Of a stretch of DNA of 64,000 nt, positions 31,475 to 43,510 are shown one piece after another. Each line of letters begins with the position of its first letter. Within the stretch, counting starts at the first letter, position 1. The stretch is from contig CM060733.1 of the NCBI GenBank assembly GCA_030704615.1, positions 70,370,001 through 70,434,000 on the forward strand, written 5' to 3'. Source of the stretch: Takakia lepidozioides (Eukaryota; Streptophyta; Takakiopsida; Takakiales; Takakiaceae). Both the position numbers and the translations under genes were made by a program. A model generated the notes under the pieces. The model was not told where the DNA came from. It did not search any database and was given only the letters and a program-made list of their open reading frames with translations.

Positions 31475-34400
31475 CATTCCCTTTCCGAATCAGTCGCTGC
31501 CCACACCATCCACAAAGGAGTCTGGAAACCGACAGGCGGCCACTGCCAACAGAGAGGTATGCAACGATAATCATTCCCGACCTGGACCGTCAAGACCCTC
31601 CATAGCTTCTCGTGTGGACGTATTCGACATTTCCGACGAGGAAGATGATTGCATTGAGGTACCCATGTCCTCCACACGGTCGTTCAAATCCGGCATGGAC
31701 GTCTCTGTAGGTGCTACGCATGTGCCCTCGAGCATAACTCCAACCCGGTCCATTGTGCAGCTCCTACGACAACATCACCTCGATGGTTCTCGCTCCGAGC
31801 TGGCTGCTCTCGACTATGCCAAATTCCCAGTCAGAAAGGTAACGTTTCTGCCTCCCGAAGTCGATGGCAATGTCATCTTCGAGTTTCCACCTGTTTCTTC
31901 GTCAAACAAAGCCTCCGAGATGTTAACAGACATGGATCGAAAGCATGACGGACACCCCTGGTGTGTGACGAAGACCAGTAGCACGAAAATTGCTGATGGT
32001 GTTCGTGTACGATATGTCCTCTGTGCGGGGAAGCTGAGGTGCCTCAATCCCACCTGCTTCCACTTTCTCTCCAAAGGAGGGCGGAGAAACGAGACGGATT
32101 GGACTGGCACAACGCATCATCCATTCATTGTCTCCAGCCAAGCTCCTGCGGGTTCTTTCAAGTGTGCACATTGCAAAGAACCACCGACGTGCATGTCCAT
32201 GTGCAGAGCCAAGCAATATTACGTAATCCATTTGCTCCCGGACTTGACTAGAGCTTGCATACACGTTGGGGTCCACTGCCACCCCTTGGCGAGAGGCAAC
32301 ATGCGTGAGGCTGTGCAAGAAGCACACGACATCATAAAAGAGGAGGTGAAATTGAGCCCCGGAGCCAGACCAAAGCAGATTCAGCTGAAGGCAGCCCACA
32401 AGATTGCTCTTGGCAAAATCATGTCTGAAGATGGTTCCGACCGAGAGCCCTTGACCGAAGACGAGATGCGTGACCTCTTGGAGTCCGTCTCGCACGTTTG
32501 TAGTCCGAATGTGCGGAATCACATCGTATCTTGCAAGCAGGAGTTCGACAGGGGGTCGGACATGTACTCAATCCTGGAGGTGAAACGAATGACTGGATAT
32601 GACTACATCCAAGGTAGCTGGTTTCCAGGGCAAGGCAGCGAATCCGATCGTTGTTACATTTTCAAAATGTCGACGTGTGGGCCTGGGAGTGGAGTCGACT
32701 TGGTCACTCGCATGACAACTGGAAACTTGTCGAATGCTTGGGTGATGTTTGATCACATCAAGAGAATTACAAACCATCAGTGGGTGACTATGGGTGCGCA
32801 TGTTTATGACTATCACTCCAAGAGGCTCATGACGATTGCAATCTGCGAGATGAAAGGGGAGGACACACAGTCCGAGATGCATCTGTGGGAGGGCATAAAC
32901 GAGCAGATGGCAAGGGCGGGATTGCCAGAGCCCAATTTCAGGGGATTCATGGCAGACAACGCTCAGGCCAACTGGGCAGCGGTGCGGCGTGTGTACGGTG
33001 AGGACCCCAATGTTCCAATGGAGGGGAAAGAGAGATCCTGTGGATTCCATTGGATGCAGAGTCTATCCCACTACACTACCAAATTTGTTGTTAGCACATT
33101 CCAGGTTGAACACCGTGTCCTTTGTACGGCGTGGAAGGATGCACCCACATTTGATGACGCGGAGGTAAAGTTTGCTATCATCGAGGCTTGGTGGAACACG
33201 TCAGGTGCAGTGGAGACAACCAATCTGGGAGCATTGCACAGCTGGTTGGGGTGGTGGCATTTTCGGTATTGACAGTTCGGACAGTACATGCGGGAGGTAG
33301 GCTGCTGTCATTTTCGTTCATTTGTCTTCCTGTTACGGACATTTCGATTGGTCCCTCACCATTGTTTGTGTCCTTCTAGGAGCGGTGCTTGGATTCCGAC
33401 ACGGACATGCCGAACACGAATATGGCAGAATCGGTCCACTCCTCCTGGCGAGCGTCTTCTGCCGCACATCTGGTGGACGTAGTGACGGCCACAACGGAGG
33501 ACATCGACAGAGCAATCATGCAGCAAGCCACGTACTACAAGTTCCTGAGCGGCAAACAATGGGGCTTTGGGCCGGACAGGGAGGAATTGTTGGTACGAAC
33601 AGCTTCGAGGTCCAAGAATCCAGTGAAATGGGCGACAGCATTGCGAGAGAAGATCAAAGGGACGCCTCTGCACCGCAGAGGTGAACACCTAGAGGGGACG
33701 TCCGGACTCGGCCTGTCAGGCGGAGGATTGAAGAGGAACCCGGGTGTGAAGGGATTCCTGGAGATCCGACAGGAACATTCGGACAGCACCTCGAGGTCCC
33801 GTCATGTTGCCGCACAATGTGTCTTCCAGCAGTGGAAGCCCAAGAAATTCCAGATCGTCGTCGCCTTCAACCGGGGATTTCGTGTGAGAAATTCCCACCG
33901 CTCCCTTGCCCCAGATTCCGTCCGCTGTTATGCAGTATGGCCAAGCCATTGTGGAGACGACTGTGTCTGCATCACAGTGGAGAATTGCTCGCACAAAGCC
34001 GTCGTTTCGAGGAAGGTGTTCCGCAATTCGTGTGGATACACGGCAACGTTGTTTAGAGGTGATAAGGAGGAATCCAAATGGGGCTGTCCCTGCTCCTACT
34101 TTTACAGGAAGATTTGTCCATGCAAAGTTTGCGGAGGCGACAACCACCCAGTTCTGGTTCTGCAGGCACGACATTATGACTTGCGTGTATGGAAAGCCCA
34201 AGTACGGCATACAAACAATGCCAGAGGCTCCCCCGGTGTGGCCGGTGGAACCAGGCTGCGATCTGAGTCAGGTTGAGGCCGACGCCCTTACCGCCGCAGG
34301 ATTTCGGATGGTGTAGCGCACTGACGTCCCCAGACAACCATTTCCGCTTCCACAGCCTCCACCACCGACCCCTGTGAGAGCAAGAACAATGGGACACGAC

Positions 34401-34807
34401 AGCTCTAAGCATCCTACACACCGTTGGGGAAACCGAAGAGGCGGCGACCTCCCTCAAAAGTGAACGAGACAAGGATGGGGAATGCACTTCGGATGAACTG
34501 TACAATCCAGAGCTCGACAGAAGTGCCCCCACCAGGATTCGGGCGTGTGTATCAGATGGCCATGGCGGGCTCAGCTATTTGCAATGAGGTGTACACCATC
34601 ACCATTTCAGAATCACCCACCTGCAATTGCACCGACTTCTAGATCATGGCGAACAAGGGGGCATCATACTGCCCTTGCAAGCATTTGTACTACGTGTACC
34701 TAAAGAGACTCCGTTGTAATTCCACAACTCATCACTTCATACATGCACCAGGGTTGAGCCCCCAGGAGGTTCACACTCTTCTAAATATGGATCCAGGGGA
34801 CCAGTGA
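31475..34807 (+). pseudogene. MULE transposase of the giant element, inactivated
   Basis: The second copy of the transposase seen at 2-2748, here with more of the N-terminus: an acidic segment (FDISDEEDDCIEV) and paired-cysteine motifs (CLNPTCFHF, CAHCKEPPTC). The MULE core keeps GFMADNAQANW and RSCGFHW. The intron 33297-33379 matches the 83-bp intron of copy A. Inactivating changes are CGA to TGA at 33270, CAG to TAG at 34314 and at 34640 (inside the SWIM finger), and two one-base losses near 33695 and 33750 that shift the frame. The first coding bases may lie left of the chromovirus, so the true start is unknown. The three nonsense changes are all C-to-T. Confidence 0.85.
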
Positions 34808-35058
34808 GCTTGGCTTGCGGTCCCGATACAATGGTACGCCCATCCTTTTCGGATAGTAGAACTGTACTGCTGCCAGTACCTCAGACTCTGGCCACAGAAA
34901 GGTCCGACATATGTCTTGCCTACCAGTAACATGTTTTGCTCGAACTAAGATATTACTATATCGTTCACTTGTTTCCACGTGCATGTATTTTTGTATGTTG
35001 GAGGGTTCATGTTTTTCTGCTTTCCGAAAACTTGCTTTCCTCATTCGACCTCCGACAA

Positions 35059-35080
35059 GGAAATGCGGCGCCGCATTTCC
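35059..35080. repeat. Single palindrome in the transposase 3' flank
   Basis: A perfect 22-bp copy of the family palindrome with core AAATGCGGCGCCGCATTT. The same position in copy A is 3002-3023. A second, decayed copy lies about 100 bp further on in both elements. Confidence 0.85.
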
Positions 35081-35519
35081 AAGTATCGTCGTAGGTACTG
35101 GTAGAGGCGGCCTTCGCCAACACCAAACCGCTCCGAAATTTCGCACGTGCGAACCCTAATGCGGCACCTTATTTCCCAGTTCAGTTGCAAACCTTTCCCG
35201 CCGAATACCCGAAGAAGACAGAATTGTGAAGTACTGCAGACTGTATTGGTGCAGACTCCATTGGTTCAATCGCGGCAAAAGGGTCAGCTTCATTCCAATG
35301 TTAAGGCATGTAAAACCGTGGAATACTCTATACAGGCCAGTATGCGACGTCCTTTTGCAGTGGTATACTGGATTTCCCGTTGCACGGTCACTTATTTCCA
35401 TGAGTGGATCTAAGAAACCATGAGCGGACTTGTTACTGACGACATATCTTCGCCGCATTACATGATCTGGAACGTCCAAAAACGGCAAGGTCAAATAAAA
35501 AACAATTATTTTAATACTT

Positions 35520-35658
35520 GTTTAATCTGCCGCATTTCCAAATTTGGAGGAGTCCGCTCATGAAATCCGCGTATCTTAGACTTCGGCTCACCGCTCATGC
35601 GGCTCATGCGGCTCATGGCTCATGGCTCATGGTTTCTGCTCATGAAATAGTAAACCTC
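35520..35658 (+). repeat. Right subterminal repeats and terminal inverted repeat of the giant MULE
   Basis: Seven or more GCTCATG units lead into TGCTCATGAAATAGTAAACC-TC, followed directly by the target duplication. The number of units differs from copy A, as expected of a tandem repeat. Confidence 0.8.
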
Positions 35659-35667
35659 ATTACATGA
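35659..35667. repeat. 9-bp target site duplication, right (ATTACATGA)
   Basis: Identical to 13455-13463. Confidence 0.85.
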
Positions 35668-37000
35668 TGGTGCTGGATTTGCTGTTTACAGCCCAGCCTG
35701 AGCTTTTATTTTCGGTTTATAGTACTGGTAAGATGCTGGGCGTGAAGGGTATCGGGCAACAAAGTAAGAGGACATAGGGAACACCAATCTCTTGTTTTTA
35801 GGCCATGTATGATGACTGATGCAGGCCATTTGATTTCCAGTCCTTCTTTACTTGTTTGTGACCTTGCAAGTACCCTGCTGAAGCAAATACAGATTACCCC
35901 AAAACCTAAAACGGGCTCTAGGGTAGACTGGCTTTACTGCTATGGCATGTACCAAGCAGCACAGTAACCTGAAAGATCTTTTTGAACTCAGACAATATGT
36001 TTAGAGGGATTTTAAGACATCAGGGATTAAGCTAGTACAGGCCCTGTATATCTCTCTATACCTTCATGAATGCTTGGTGATATGGTAAACATTTTGCTAG
36101 AATATATACTCGTTGTACTTGGCTGAAGCCAGATTGTGGAACAAAATCAATATCTTCTGATTGTATTCCATGTTTACATATCATTTAGTAAGATCTGCAG
36201 ATATACAATGTAACCATGGGTGATGAAATTTAGCAATCTGAAGACTGGCTTCCTTGCTTTGCACAGTGGTAAAGTAGCAATATGTACAATTGTTTGCTAC
36301 TTAACACCTTGTTACCACAATGTATACAATGGCCCCAGACCTAAACCAGGTTCTGGGGCAAAAAAACAAGGTATGAGGTCATACCACTTATGAGTAAATG
36401 GTTCACAATCTGTATGATGCTTTGATATGGCCATAAGATTACATAATAAGTGGAACTTCATTTTCAGAGTGTTCATGTAATCTTGGGGAGTGATGTTAGC
36501 AGGATTAACAAGTTTTCCCTGCTATGAACAGTTGCTTTGTTACATCTTAAAGATACCCAAACGTGTGATACATGATCGGGTCCCTGTTTAGACATGCATT
36601 TTAATGAAGCATATACTGATGCGGATTTTTATATAATCCCCCCCCCCCCCCCCCCCACCCAGAGATTTCATGAACCATGGGATCTGTTGTATGTTTATGA
36701 ATGGAGAATGATTGATAGTGCCTCGTTATGAGGCTGATTTGTCGTAAAAATTGACAAAGACCTTGTTTGGTCTTGTCCATGTCTCGACAAGACATTTTAT
36801 CTTCCCTCTCTTTTTTGCTGTTCACAAAAGTAAACAAACCACAAGGGAGAGAGGGTGCAGAAAAAGTTAAAAAGATTGTACTCATAAGACGTTGTTTGCC
36901 GTAGCCTTGTGGCCATTGACCCCACGCCCAGTTTGAGCAGAAACAAAAGGGACAGAACCTACCTCTGTCAGGGGCTGACGTTGGTAGTAAGACTTACCTT
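35668..37000. other. Non-coding stretch right of the giant MULE
   Basis: AT-rich sequence with no convincing gene. It contains two passages of the form CCCCA-A-CCTAAA-C-GG-TCT-GGG (near 35898 and 36334), hinting at a diverged internal duplication, and a C-run at about 36640-36656. Confidence 0.5.
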
Positions 37001-37163
37001 CATATATAGAATTAATCTGGGTTTTCCAGATATCCTCTAGAAATCCCTTCACACAAGCATCAAACTGCTGTGTGTGATTTGCGGCCTCAGGAGGGCCTGG
37101 GCTTTTGGCTCAGCATTGAGACTTTCAAAGTTGGTAAACAGAGGTACAGGCACAATTCCCTTG

Positions 37164-37553
37164 CTAGATTTGAAGAGAGCATCTCTTTGGTGAGAGAAAC
37201 CCCGGACAGTGTATCAGAAAATGAGTACTGTCTTCAGATTGCCCACACAACGGGCAATTGCACTCTCCCTTTCCACTCTGCTTCTGTTTGTTGTTCAAAG
37301 GTAGGCTTCCTGCCCTGAGTTTAAATTTCAGTCTAGTGCCGAGAGTGGGTAGACCCTTGAGGTCATCCAAGATGTCCTCCCCCATGTCACTGACTGGAAA
37401 CAAGTTCAGGGAAGTTTTCTGCCTAACTTCATTTCCATCAGACAATCTCATGGCAACAGACATGGCTTTGGACACTACAGCCTCTAAGTCAGATTTATCA
37501 ACCCATATTGCAGATCCGTACTCCAAGGCAGGTCTAATAATGCGACAAAGCAT
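37164..37553 (-). pseudogene. Non-LTR retrotransposon (LINE) C-terminal fragment
   Basis: A minus-strand frame of 129 codons. It shows the LEYGSAIW motif that follows the reverse transcriptase in many LINEs, and a C-terminal zinc-binding motif CPLCGQSEDSTHFLIHCP (C-x2-C...H-x4-C). This is the normal tail of a LINE ORF2. No reverse-transcriptase core precedes it; the sequence is a scrap. Confidence 0.75.
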
Positions 37554-37561
37554 GGTTTTCT

Positions 37562-37785
37562 AAGGTGAATAAAAAATTAGATGTCATCATGAATAAATTA
37601 GGGTTTGTTTGTGAAGAAGAGGTGAAAAAAAAATCATATGGTCATCATGAATGCTTATTTAGGGTTTGTTTGTATAGAGGACGTGGAAAACAAATGAGCT
37701 GTCATTGTGAAACTTGTTCAGGTGCCTGTTATTCAAGAAGAAGTGGGAAAAAAAACAGATGGTCATCATGAGGCTCATTTACGCA
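37562..37785 (+). repeat. Degenerate tandem repeat, about 70 bp
   Basis: Three to four imperfect units share the order GTCATCATGAAT, TTAGGGTTTGTTTGT, AGA-GTG and an A-run. Divergence between units is high. Confidence 0.6.
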
Positions 37786-37789
37786 ATGC

Positions 37790-39120
37790 TTGGTGTGGGG
37801 GGGGGGGCGACTGAGCAGTTACTACTCAGTCACTCCCCCCCCCCCAACCTTCCTCTTTTTCTTTTTGTTTCCTGATCTCTCCCTCTCACTCCCTCTCTCT
37901 CTCCCTCTCTCTCCCTCTCTCCCTCTCCCTCTATAACTCTTTGGATTTCATCTGGCCTTAACCTTTTGAGGTTATTTAGTTTTTCATCCCTGCCTTTTTC
38001 ATCCAAATCTAGATGATTTTATTTTATTATTGGATGATGAAACTTAATATACAGAAAGCTAGAGTTACCATCTATTTTTTTCATCTAAACTGGATGATCT
38101 ACATAAATAATGGTTACCTATTATAAAATCCAAGAGAATAATAAAACTACCATCATAAATGATGGCAGTTATTAAACCTAAGCCTATACCATAACCCTAA
38201 AAGATACATTTCTATGGGATGTCATCCAGTGACAAAATGCCTCTCTTGGTAAAATGTGATATTTCATCCATCCTGGATGAAAAATCGGGAAGTTTTGCCC
38301 TAAGCAGGCCGACACACTTCATAGCACTGAACTTGTGCTTCAATGAACCTTGATGATGCGCCGTATAAACCTGCTCCCCTGCTGCTACATGGTACTCGTG
38401 ATTGCTGGCTCTTGGGATGCGCATTGGTGGTTAAACAGATTCTTCTATGGCAGACGACAAAGCCGTGATTGCTCTGATCAGGAACTCATGGTTCTTTATT
38501 TTGCAGCGACGCTTTTACTCCTTGTTGGGAAGTACTCTATCCCTATTTATCTACAGATTACATGTTGCTCTCTCTTTGTGTATGAGTCATTCTCTATCTG
38601 TGAACGCTTCTACTCTGATTGCGTTCTGTTGGAGACGATCTGTTGGACGCCATGGCACAGGGCATACCACAAACACTCAAGGTTTTTTGAGTTTACCATT
38701 GCTTGAATTGTGATCTGTACTTGCTTTATAATTCAACACTGACATGGATAGCAACTGTGAAGACCTGCCATTTACCTGCTGCATCCTCACTAACACACAT
38801 CGCTATGTGGTGGTTTTTGGGACGGGCACAGGTGAGGGTCTTCACTTGTCTTGATTTCTTGAAGCTTGCAGTTCCTGTTCTTGCAAGTGTGGATACTGCT
38901 GCTGCCTAAGCTGTTGATGCCATCTGTTGTTTCAAACTACCACCATGCCGCTTCAGACCCGCTCCAAGATGGCTCCAATGAGGATCTGCTTCTCTCCTTA
39001 CCCCTGTTTATGGTTTTTTACAACCACATTTGCATGTGTAGGAGTTTAGCTATGAAGGATACAAGGATACAAAATAGCAGTTATTACTTTGACTGCCTTG
39101 ATACTTGGCTCTGAAATGAG
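37790..39120 (+). repeat. Dispersed non-coding repeat, copy 2
   Basis: Begins with a G11-16 run, GACTGAGCAGTTACTACTCA-GTC and a C-run (a near-perfect hairpin), then a CT-rich microsatellite ending CCCTCTATAA and blocks shared in order with 12165-13454. It is followed 460 bp later by the reverse-transcriptase frame at 39578, so it could be the 5' untranslated part of that element. This is only an inference. Confidence 0.55.
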
Positions 39121-39577
39121 AACTCTTGGTATGACTCCGATGGATCAAAAAGATAGGCTTTGATAGATAACACACATTCTTCAAGGCCCTCATATCATTT
39201 TGGTTTCATGGCTTGATAACAAACAGGGGTTTCTGAGCTGCTCTTTCACCTTGGCAGAACTATTTTATGGATGAAAGAGAATGTTAGATGGTGCCCTGTA
39301 AAGGGCTGTTTTGTCTTTCAATGACAATGACCTTAGCGGTCTTGTCCATGTCTTGACATGACATGTATATCTTCCCTCTCTTTATTTGATCAGTGTACTT
39401 AGTGGTTTTTGTACACACCATCTACCCTTACCTTTCTCCTTTTCACCTTCTCATTTTGATATATTGACAAATGTTCTCGGGGGGCTTTGACAGAAAGTCA
39501 CCAAAGGAGGTCCTAGCTGGAATGAGGACCTCATAGCCCTGGGGTATCAGTCCCCACTACCTCCTCCAATTCCTGCT

Positions 39578-42415
39578 GTGCAGGCAACCCTCGCACAAGT
39601 CACACCAAGTGACTTCCATGCTGCATTGCAAAAGATGGATACTGAGGCCGTGGAAAATTCAAGTGATGAAAACCCCGTGTTATTACTTGAAACCTTGGCT
39701 TTGGAAAATTGGGTTGCACTTGGCATCATGGCAAATAAGAATGGCAGGTACCTGGAGAACCTCCAGGAATTCAATACTAAAATGATTGAGGTACTGGAAG
39801 ATGATGCCGAGGAGCTGATACAATGGGAAAAGAAGGGATCAGCCATTGAGGCAGCTCTTAGAATGGCGAACCCAGAAGATGACCAGACTGTCTCCACGCA
39901 GAAATCTACAAACACATCTGAAAAAGACTTCATCCCTTCTGTAAGTAATCACCCAATCCTTGGGCACATGATTTTACCGGGTGAAGAAAAAGAGGCAGTG
40001 AGAGAATTCTGTGAACAAGTAGAAATCTCACAAGTGGAACAAGAAAGGGCAGCAGGTGCCACTCCTGGAAATCTGTAGTTTGTCCCTTGGTTGCCTCCCC
40101 ATGCAGTTGAATTAGAGGTTGCCAATAACGATCACATGATGTGGCACCCACATGCTAATATCAATTTATTGGCACCCATTTCTATTGAAATGTGGGTCAA
40201 ATGGGGCAACATAACTCCTGCTGAACGCAGTAGGTGTGCACAGGATGCTAAGGAGGGTTTTCAGAGAATAAAAAAAGAACCTATTGTTGTGGCATGGCCA
40301 CTAAGGACCTTCTACTACGAGCTCTGTGACAAAGGTGAGAACCTTACCCTGAGGACCAAAAATGACTTGCCGACTGGTTCGGCCAGATCCAAAAATCACA
40401 AGAATCAACTCTTCAACTGGCATCGTCCCTACATAAGATGTAACTGTGGACAAGGAGGGGCACCCTGTTCTTGCATTGGGAGTGTTGCTTGGTTTGACCA
40501 TATGGTATGGTATATGCTGAACAATCTGATTGTGTTCTTCCCTGATGATGCCTATCCTTCGGTGCAAACCAAGTATTACAGCTTTCTGGTATGGATCATG
40601 CGGGCTGCCAGATCTGCTGTTCTTGCACAAATTACCTTCCAGATGACCCGGGGCTTCATAATGGAAGCAGCTTGTGAATTCTCAATTGACCCCCAAGCCA
40701 AGTTGCTTGGGAAGTTAGGAGGATCCAAGGTGGCCAGATACATTGAGAAACTTGTGAAACCTGGGTCTTTTTCAGACAGCCTTCCCAGGCCACAATTCAA
40801 TAGCTACAAATGGCAGCGTATGGAGGGGCAAATGCCTCCTCAACAAGGCAAGAACAATGCCACTCAAGGCAGAGGCACCCCTGGTCGTGGAAGAGGTCTC
40901 TACCAAAGAGGAGGACGCTCTGGCAGGGGCAATACTCTACCAACACCTCTGAGAATTCAAGAGCAACGAATCGGTCATCACTTGGGGGTTCGGGTGCTAA
41001 TTCCAGTACCACCATCAACATCGCCAGCCAGGAGTCATACAAGACTCGTCGTATCACTGACGAGTTCTCCCCAATACGCAAACGAGATTTTGGATCATGG
41101 ACAGATCTTTAAAAATCTCATTTTTGGTATGTTCCTCTACTTTGCATGTGCAGATGCGTTGTTTGGTCTTGAGGATGGTTGTAGACAAATTGAAACTCAT
41201 GCCCATGGCAGGAAATTCATAAAACAGGCAGCAAAACCTGCTCCCTTGGGATTCATTCATATGTTGTACCCAAACCGTGGTATGGAGTGGATAAACCCTA
41301 GGAACTTGATAAAAGAAGCTTTTTTGGAATTTGGACAAAATGACTTGGCTATTCTCATCGATGAGATAGTCTTTGGATGGACATATCATAAACAAAGCAG
41401 CTCTGAATACTATCAGCCTGCTGCTGTTTTCCGTGATTTTTGCTTTATGCAAGACCTGATTCACTCACCAGATTGTCTATGTGACAGTGCCAAGAGGTTT
41501 CATGATTTTCGGGATGCGGATACAAAAACAGAATTCCATCTATCTGGTTCTACACCTACGCAACACGTACGTACCATGGACCTAAATATTATTAGACACG
41601 CAAGGCTGAAAGAACTATTCAGCCTAGGTATGAATCACATCCCTCTCAAACGTACTTTGCTGAAAGACGTTGTTGAACAAGTGTCTTTGGCTTTCCATAG
41701 AACCTGTGAAATTTTACATATAGACCCATGTGAATCTTGGGCCGCATCCTGCAACCAATGGGTAAAAAACACATGCTAGGATAGATTGAAACAAAAAGCC
41801 GGCAGAGGAAGGTACGACTTCACTCACCATGAGCGCAATCCTCTTACTGTAAAAGAGGCAAAAGATGAACTTTCATGTTTTCTCAATCACTTGTATTTTT
41901 CTGGTCTTGACAAGGCTAACAACAACGTATGTTTTATGTGTGTGAAGCACATAAGAACTCAAGCCTTCCACAAATTGATGGGTAAAGACTTTACACCATG
42001 CAAGCAAGCTGAGGTATGGCTGCCACCTGACCTTGTTCTAGGAAACATTTCCGTGGAAATACAGAGTCTGATTCCGGAGATACCTGCTCCCTCCTGTAGA
42101 TTACCTTACATTATGGGAATCTATAAGCTACATAAGAAAAAATACAGATGGATTACCAATGCCCATAAATGTGTTTTCAGTGAACTTGCTAGCCTTCTTA
42201 CAAGGGCTACCATGGATCTTCTACCATTGGTAAAAGAATGGGCCAAGACAAGGCTGGATACTTATGAGCAATTTTTCAAAGTATCTACTGCTATGTATTG
42301 GATTATTGACTCCATCACTAACTTTACACTAAATTTGCCTGAAAAAGTCCGTAACATCTTTGTTGCTGACATTACACAATGCTATGAGAAACATACCTTT
42401 GACAGGACAGGATAA
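39578..42415 (+). pseudogene. Retroelement ORF with N-terminal part of a reverse transcriptase; two in-frame TAG codons
   Basis: One frame runs for about 946 codons and is interrupted only by TAG at 40076-40078 and at 41777-41779. The N-terminal 500 residues are not recognised; they contain a cysteine cluster (IRCNCGQGGAPCSC) and an RG-rich stretch (GRGTPGRGRGLYQRGG) that could bind RNA. The last 200 residues look like reverse-transcriptase fingers and palm start: LPYIMGIYKLHKKKYRWI (the KxHK...R pattern seen in Penelope-like and some LINE enzymes), then FVADITQCYE as motif A with the first catalytic Asp. The frame ends straight after motif A at about 42390, so the element is truncated and the YxDD box is missing. 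Family placement is uncertain. Confidence 0.6.
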
Positions 42416-42419
42416 CTTA

Positions 42420-42880
42420 GGGGACGCCTGTCAAGTTAAATAAGCACAGTGTGAAAACAGCTAGAATAAAACTAGTTATTTGTATTTAACACTTGGATTT
42501 AGGTCAAGTGTTAAATCAGGTGTCAAGTTTAGTTTTGACACCTGGTCTGTCTTATCTTCACGAGAGCGGCAGTCGCGCAGCTCATCTCTCTCGAGTTGAG
42601 CCTGCGCGACCGAGCTCCTGCATTCTTCAGATCTGACTGTGCGTATGATGGGAGTGTAGGTTGTTGTGGGGTGGAGTCCCCATAGCTTGGGGTGCCCCTG
42701 GCTCGACTATTATCTTAAAGAGTGATCTTGAGGGATTGCATATTTCTTGTGTTGAGAGTGTGTGTCCTTTTCAAGTTTGTTTATCACTCGAGAGAGATGA
42801 GCGTTATCTAGTGTGCTGGTGCTAAGCTAGATACAATGTTTGTTTTAGCATTATTTTAATATATATCTTGGGGCGGGAGT
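42420..42880. other. Non-coding stretch, possible LTR remnant
   Basis: No gene is seen. It contains the near-repeat TTTAACACTTGGATTTAGG / CAAGTGTTAAATCAGG and a GAGAGCGG...CTCTCTCGAG segment. The position just before the retro-copied gene chimera suggests a retroelement remnant, but no primer site or paired LTR was found. Confidence 0.35.
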
Positions 42881-42967
42881 CCATCTGGCCTTGCTGTTTC
42901 GCTGGTCTGTGCGCAAGAGCATAGGTGCTGTACAGTCCATTAGAGGGAGAAGGAGAAGGTTGCAGAG

Positions 42968-43510
42968 ATGGAGAAGGCAGCGGACAGGCATTGAGGGAAT
43001 GTGGTGCTGGACTTCGGATCGCAGTATACGCATCTTATCACCGTCGTGTCCGACAGTTCTCTATTTGCCCCTTTTGCTTACCTGCTGGTACCCCCTTGGA
43101 AGCCATTCAGGGGCTCAATCCCTCCGTTATAATTCTCTCAGGTGGACCCCGTTCTGTCCATGAAGAGGGCTCTCCAACTGTACCTGATGGCTTCTTCGAG
43201 TACACAAGGAATCATGGGATCGCAGTGCTTGGCGTTTTACGGGCTGCACCTTATTGTCAAAGTGCTGGGAGGAGAGGTCAAGCAGGCGGAGGGCCAAGAG
43301 TATGGGCGCATGTAAATAGCTGCTGTGAAGGATAGTAAATTATATGGTGATGCAGAGAGCTTCTCAAACCCGGTCGTGTGGATGAGTCATGGTGATGAGG
43401 CAGTTTAACGTTCACCAGGCTTTCACGTCGTAGCCACCAGTTTGCAGGGCGACATTGCTGCCATTGAGAACAGCGCTGCTGGAATTTATGCTCTGCAATA
43501 TCATCCCGAG
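42968..43510 (+). pseudogene. guaA: Retro-copied GMP synthetase (glutaminase domain) fragment
   Basis: Matches the N-terminal class-I glutamine amidotransferase domain of GMP synthetase, the enzyme that aminates XMP in purine synthesis. The parts, in order, are: start MEKAADRH, then VVLDFGSQYTHLI, LPAGTPLEAIQGLNPSV, IILSGGPRSVHEEGSPTVPD, VWMSHGDEAV and [12 protein letters not shown]. It is contiguous and intronless, and begins near the normal start codon with 5' leader-like sequence before it. It is broken by TGA at 42992, a frameshift near 43045, loss of the region around the catalytic Cys (frame change near 43235) and further stops. The ATP-pyrophosphatase half is absent; at 43510 the sequence switches to UBC9. 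Confidence 0.88.

Larger units (their letters stand above)
13464..35658 (+). mobile_element. Complete giant Mutator-like element with cargo genes
   Basis: The left end GGGGGCTGCTATTTCATGAG and the reverse complement of the right end (GAGGTTTACTATTTCATGAG) match at 16 of 20 bases, and both are followed inward by repeated CATGAGC units. A perfect 9-bp direct repeat flanks the element. The total length is 22195 bp, of which 6821 bp is a later chromovirus insertion with its duplicated target, leaving about 15.4 kb. Contents are two unknown genes, two palindrome arrays, a ParB-like/methyltransferase gene on the minus strand and a MULE transposase on the plus strand. The transposase copy is dead, so any recent movement would have needed a transposase supplied elsewhere, such as copy A. 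Confidence 0.8.

Noticed and set aside
31356-31480. Start of a 638-codon frame leading into the transposase
   Set aside because: The first 40 codons lie in the chromovirus LTR, which inserted recently; the join is coincidental.
36601-36885. 94-codon minus-strand frame with a poly-Gly tract
   Set aside because: The Gly tract is a C-run, no motif is seen, and nearby sequence is non-coding.
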